From the NCBI GenBank assembly GCA_913057945.1, contig CAJXOF010000003.1:62001-126000 (forward strand): a stretch of DNA of 64,000 nt, read 5' to 3'. Under the pieces are notes generated by a model, which worked only from the letters and a program-made list of their open reading frames with translations, had not been told where the DNA came from and ran no database searches. The position numbers and the translations under genes were made by a program. Position 1 is the stretch's first letter; every line of letters starts with the position of its first letter. The DNA comes from an uncultured Hyphomonadaceae bacterium (lineage in GTDB: Bacteria > Pseudomonadota > Alphaproteobacteria > Caulobacterales > Hyphomonadaceae). Below are positions 63,451 to 64,000 of the stretch, piece by piece.

Positions 63451-64000
63451 GTGTACGCTCCATGTCGTCTGCTTTTTTCAGGTCCACCCAACCGGTGCGC
63501 ACGAGTTCAAGTCCATCCTGTACGTGTACGACATGGTTGAGGACGAATTCGTAGACTTGGCCGCGCGGTATATCTGCTGGTGTGAAGGGAAAGGCATAGC
63601 TTGGCAGCTCGATATGTCCGGGCATGGGCATGTGGAAGAAGAGAGGGTTGCAGGACTTGGCCATACGGTTGGCGAGGTCCTGGGTCGGTGCGGTTACAAC
63701 GAACATGACCCCCACATCCCTCGGCGGGGGCGTGCCGGCCGGTACGGGCTGACCCGACGTGCCATTCCAGCCGTAAATGCGTAAGGAGACGTCGAAGTCA
63801 CTTGTTTCCTCCGCGAAAACGCTGGCAATGCGCTGGGTTAGCAGGTCTTGCATCTGGTCGTGAAAGGCATCCAGATTGGCCAGTACGTGGGGGTCTTCGA
63901 TGCCGACGATCATGATCGTCTGGTACGAACCGCTGCGTGCACCTTCCAGCTTCATTGTATAAGGCTGAGGGTTCCAGACAGATCCAGTGACCCGCGTGAT
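63443..64000 (-). CDS. AtuA-like (DUF1446) acyclic terpene utilisation family protein, C-terminal part
   Basis: The frame is open through the right edge of the window; 185 residues of its C-terminus are seen. K-L-E-G-A-R-x-G-S-Y-Q-T-I-M-I-V-G-I-E-D-P-H-V-L and the preceding V-W-N-P-Q-P-Y-T suit the AtuA-type family, whose full proteins have around 450 residues or more. AtuA itself belongs to the citronellol/geraniol degradation cluster, but many homologues lie in other hydroxy-acid or lactone pathways. The later part (G-T-P-P-P-R-D-V-G-V-M-F-V-V-T-A) keeps the fold. It opens the operon with DUF4387, aldolase and MmgE/PrpD. Confidence 0.78.
   Translation of the reverse strand: MTRVTGSVWNPQPYTMKLEGARSGSYQTIMIVGIEDPHVLANLDAFHDQMQDLLTQRIASVFAEETSDFDVSLRIYGWNGTSGQPVPAGTPPPRDVGVMFVVTAPTQDLANRMAKSCNPLFFHMPMPGHIELPSYAFPFTPADIPRGQVYEFVLNHVVHVQDGLELVRTGWVDLKKADDMERTHA

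Overview
The window looks like a chromosomal segment of an alphaproteobacterium, most plausibly a marine, Hyphomonadaceae-like member. The evidence is the murA-DUF2948-hisD-UPF0262 operon, the ETC complex I (NDUFS4-like) subunit, a UrcA-family protein, a 3TM holin of the gene-transfer-agent type, three large TonB-dependent receptors and generally GC-rich coding. This placement is inferred from gene content, not from a marker-gene tree.

Positions 1-30,790 are mostly core genome. They hold the start of methylmalonyl-CoA mutase small subunit, a small gene with a Fur-like box over its promoter, a GH43 lipoprotein, a nitronate-monooxygenase-like enzyme, an endolysin/holin pair, glycerol kinase and a divergent S9 peptidase/TonB-receptor pair. 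Next come tRNA-Thr, the murA-hisD operon, an L,D-transpeptidase, two acyl-CoA synthetases, a wHTH/BTAD-alpha/beta-hydrolase fusion, tRNA-Arg, tRNA-Pro and TesB. The block ends with the ribosomal/GTPase run rplU-rpmA-GNAT-obgE, followed by proB-GNAT-RLAN/RimK.

From tRNA-Ser (30,700-30,789) onward the content is accessory and modular. A truncated RHS tip with an immunity-like gene is followed by a decayed IS6-family element. A glycan module (33.8-46.6 kb) carries a GPH symporter, Crp/Fnr and TetR regulators, an orphan NMT1/TauA-like binding protein, a dienelactone-hydrolase-like protein, a TonB receptor, a GH3 glycosidase, a Cys-type sulfatase and its formylglycine-generating enzyme; it looks built for sulfated glycans or glycosides. 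A second module (47.1-56.5 kb) has a TonB receptor, LysR regulator, DgcN-like and DgcA-like enzymes, a D-aminoacylase lipoprotein and a DAACS symporter. It fits uptake and conversion of D-glutamate or N-acyl-D-amino acids. A third module (56.9-60.7 kb) is a translationally coupled beta-CASP RNase/AMP-phosphorylase-like/PRPP-synthetase operon behind an FNR/FixK-like box. A fourth (60.9-64.0 kb, open at the window edge) is an AtuA-like/DUF4387/class II aldolase/MmgE-PrpD operon.

Five remnants of one IS6-type element separate these modules. All seem to keep some version of both element ends while losing much of the interior, and four of them abut or overlap the stop codon of a gene that points into them. 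This regular arrangement, the FNR-boxed RNA/nucleotide operon, the twin-operator promoter at 39.45 kb and the D-amino-acid module are the points most worth a second look.
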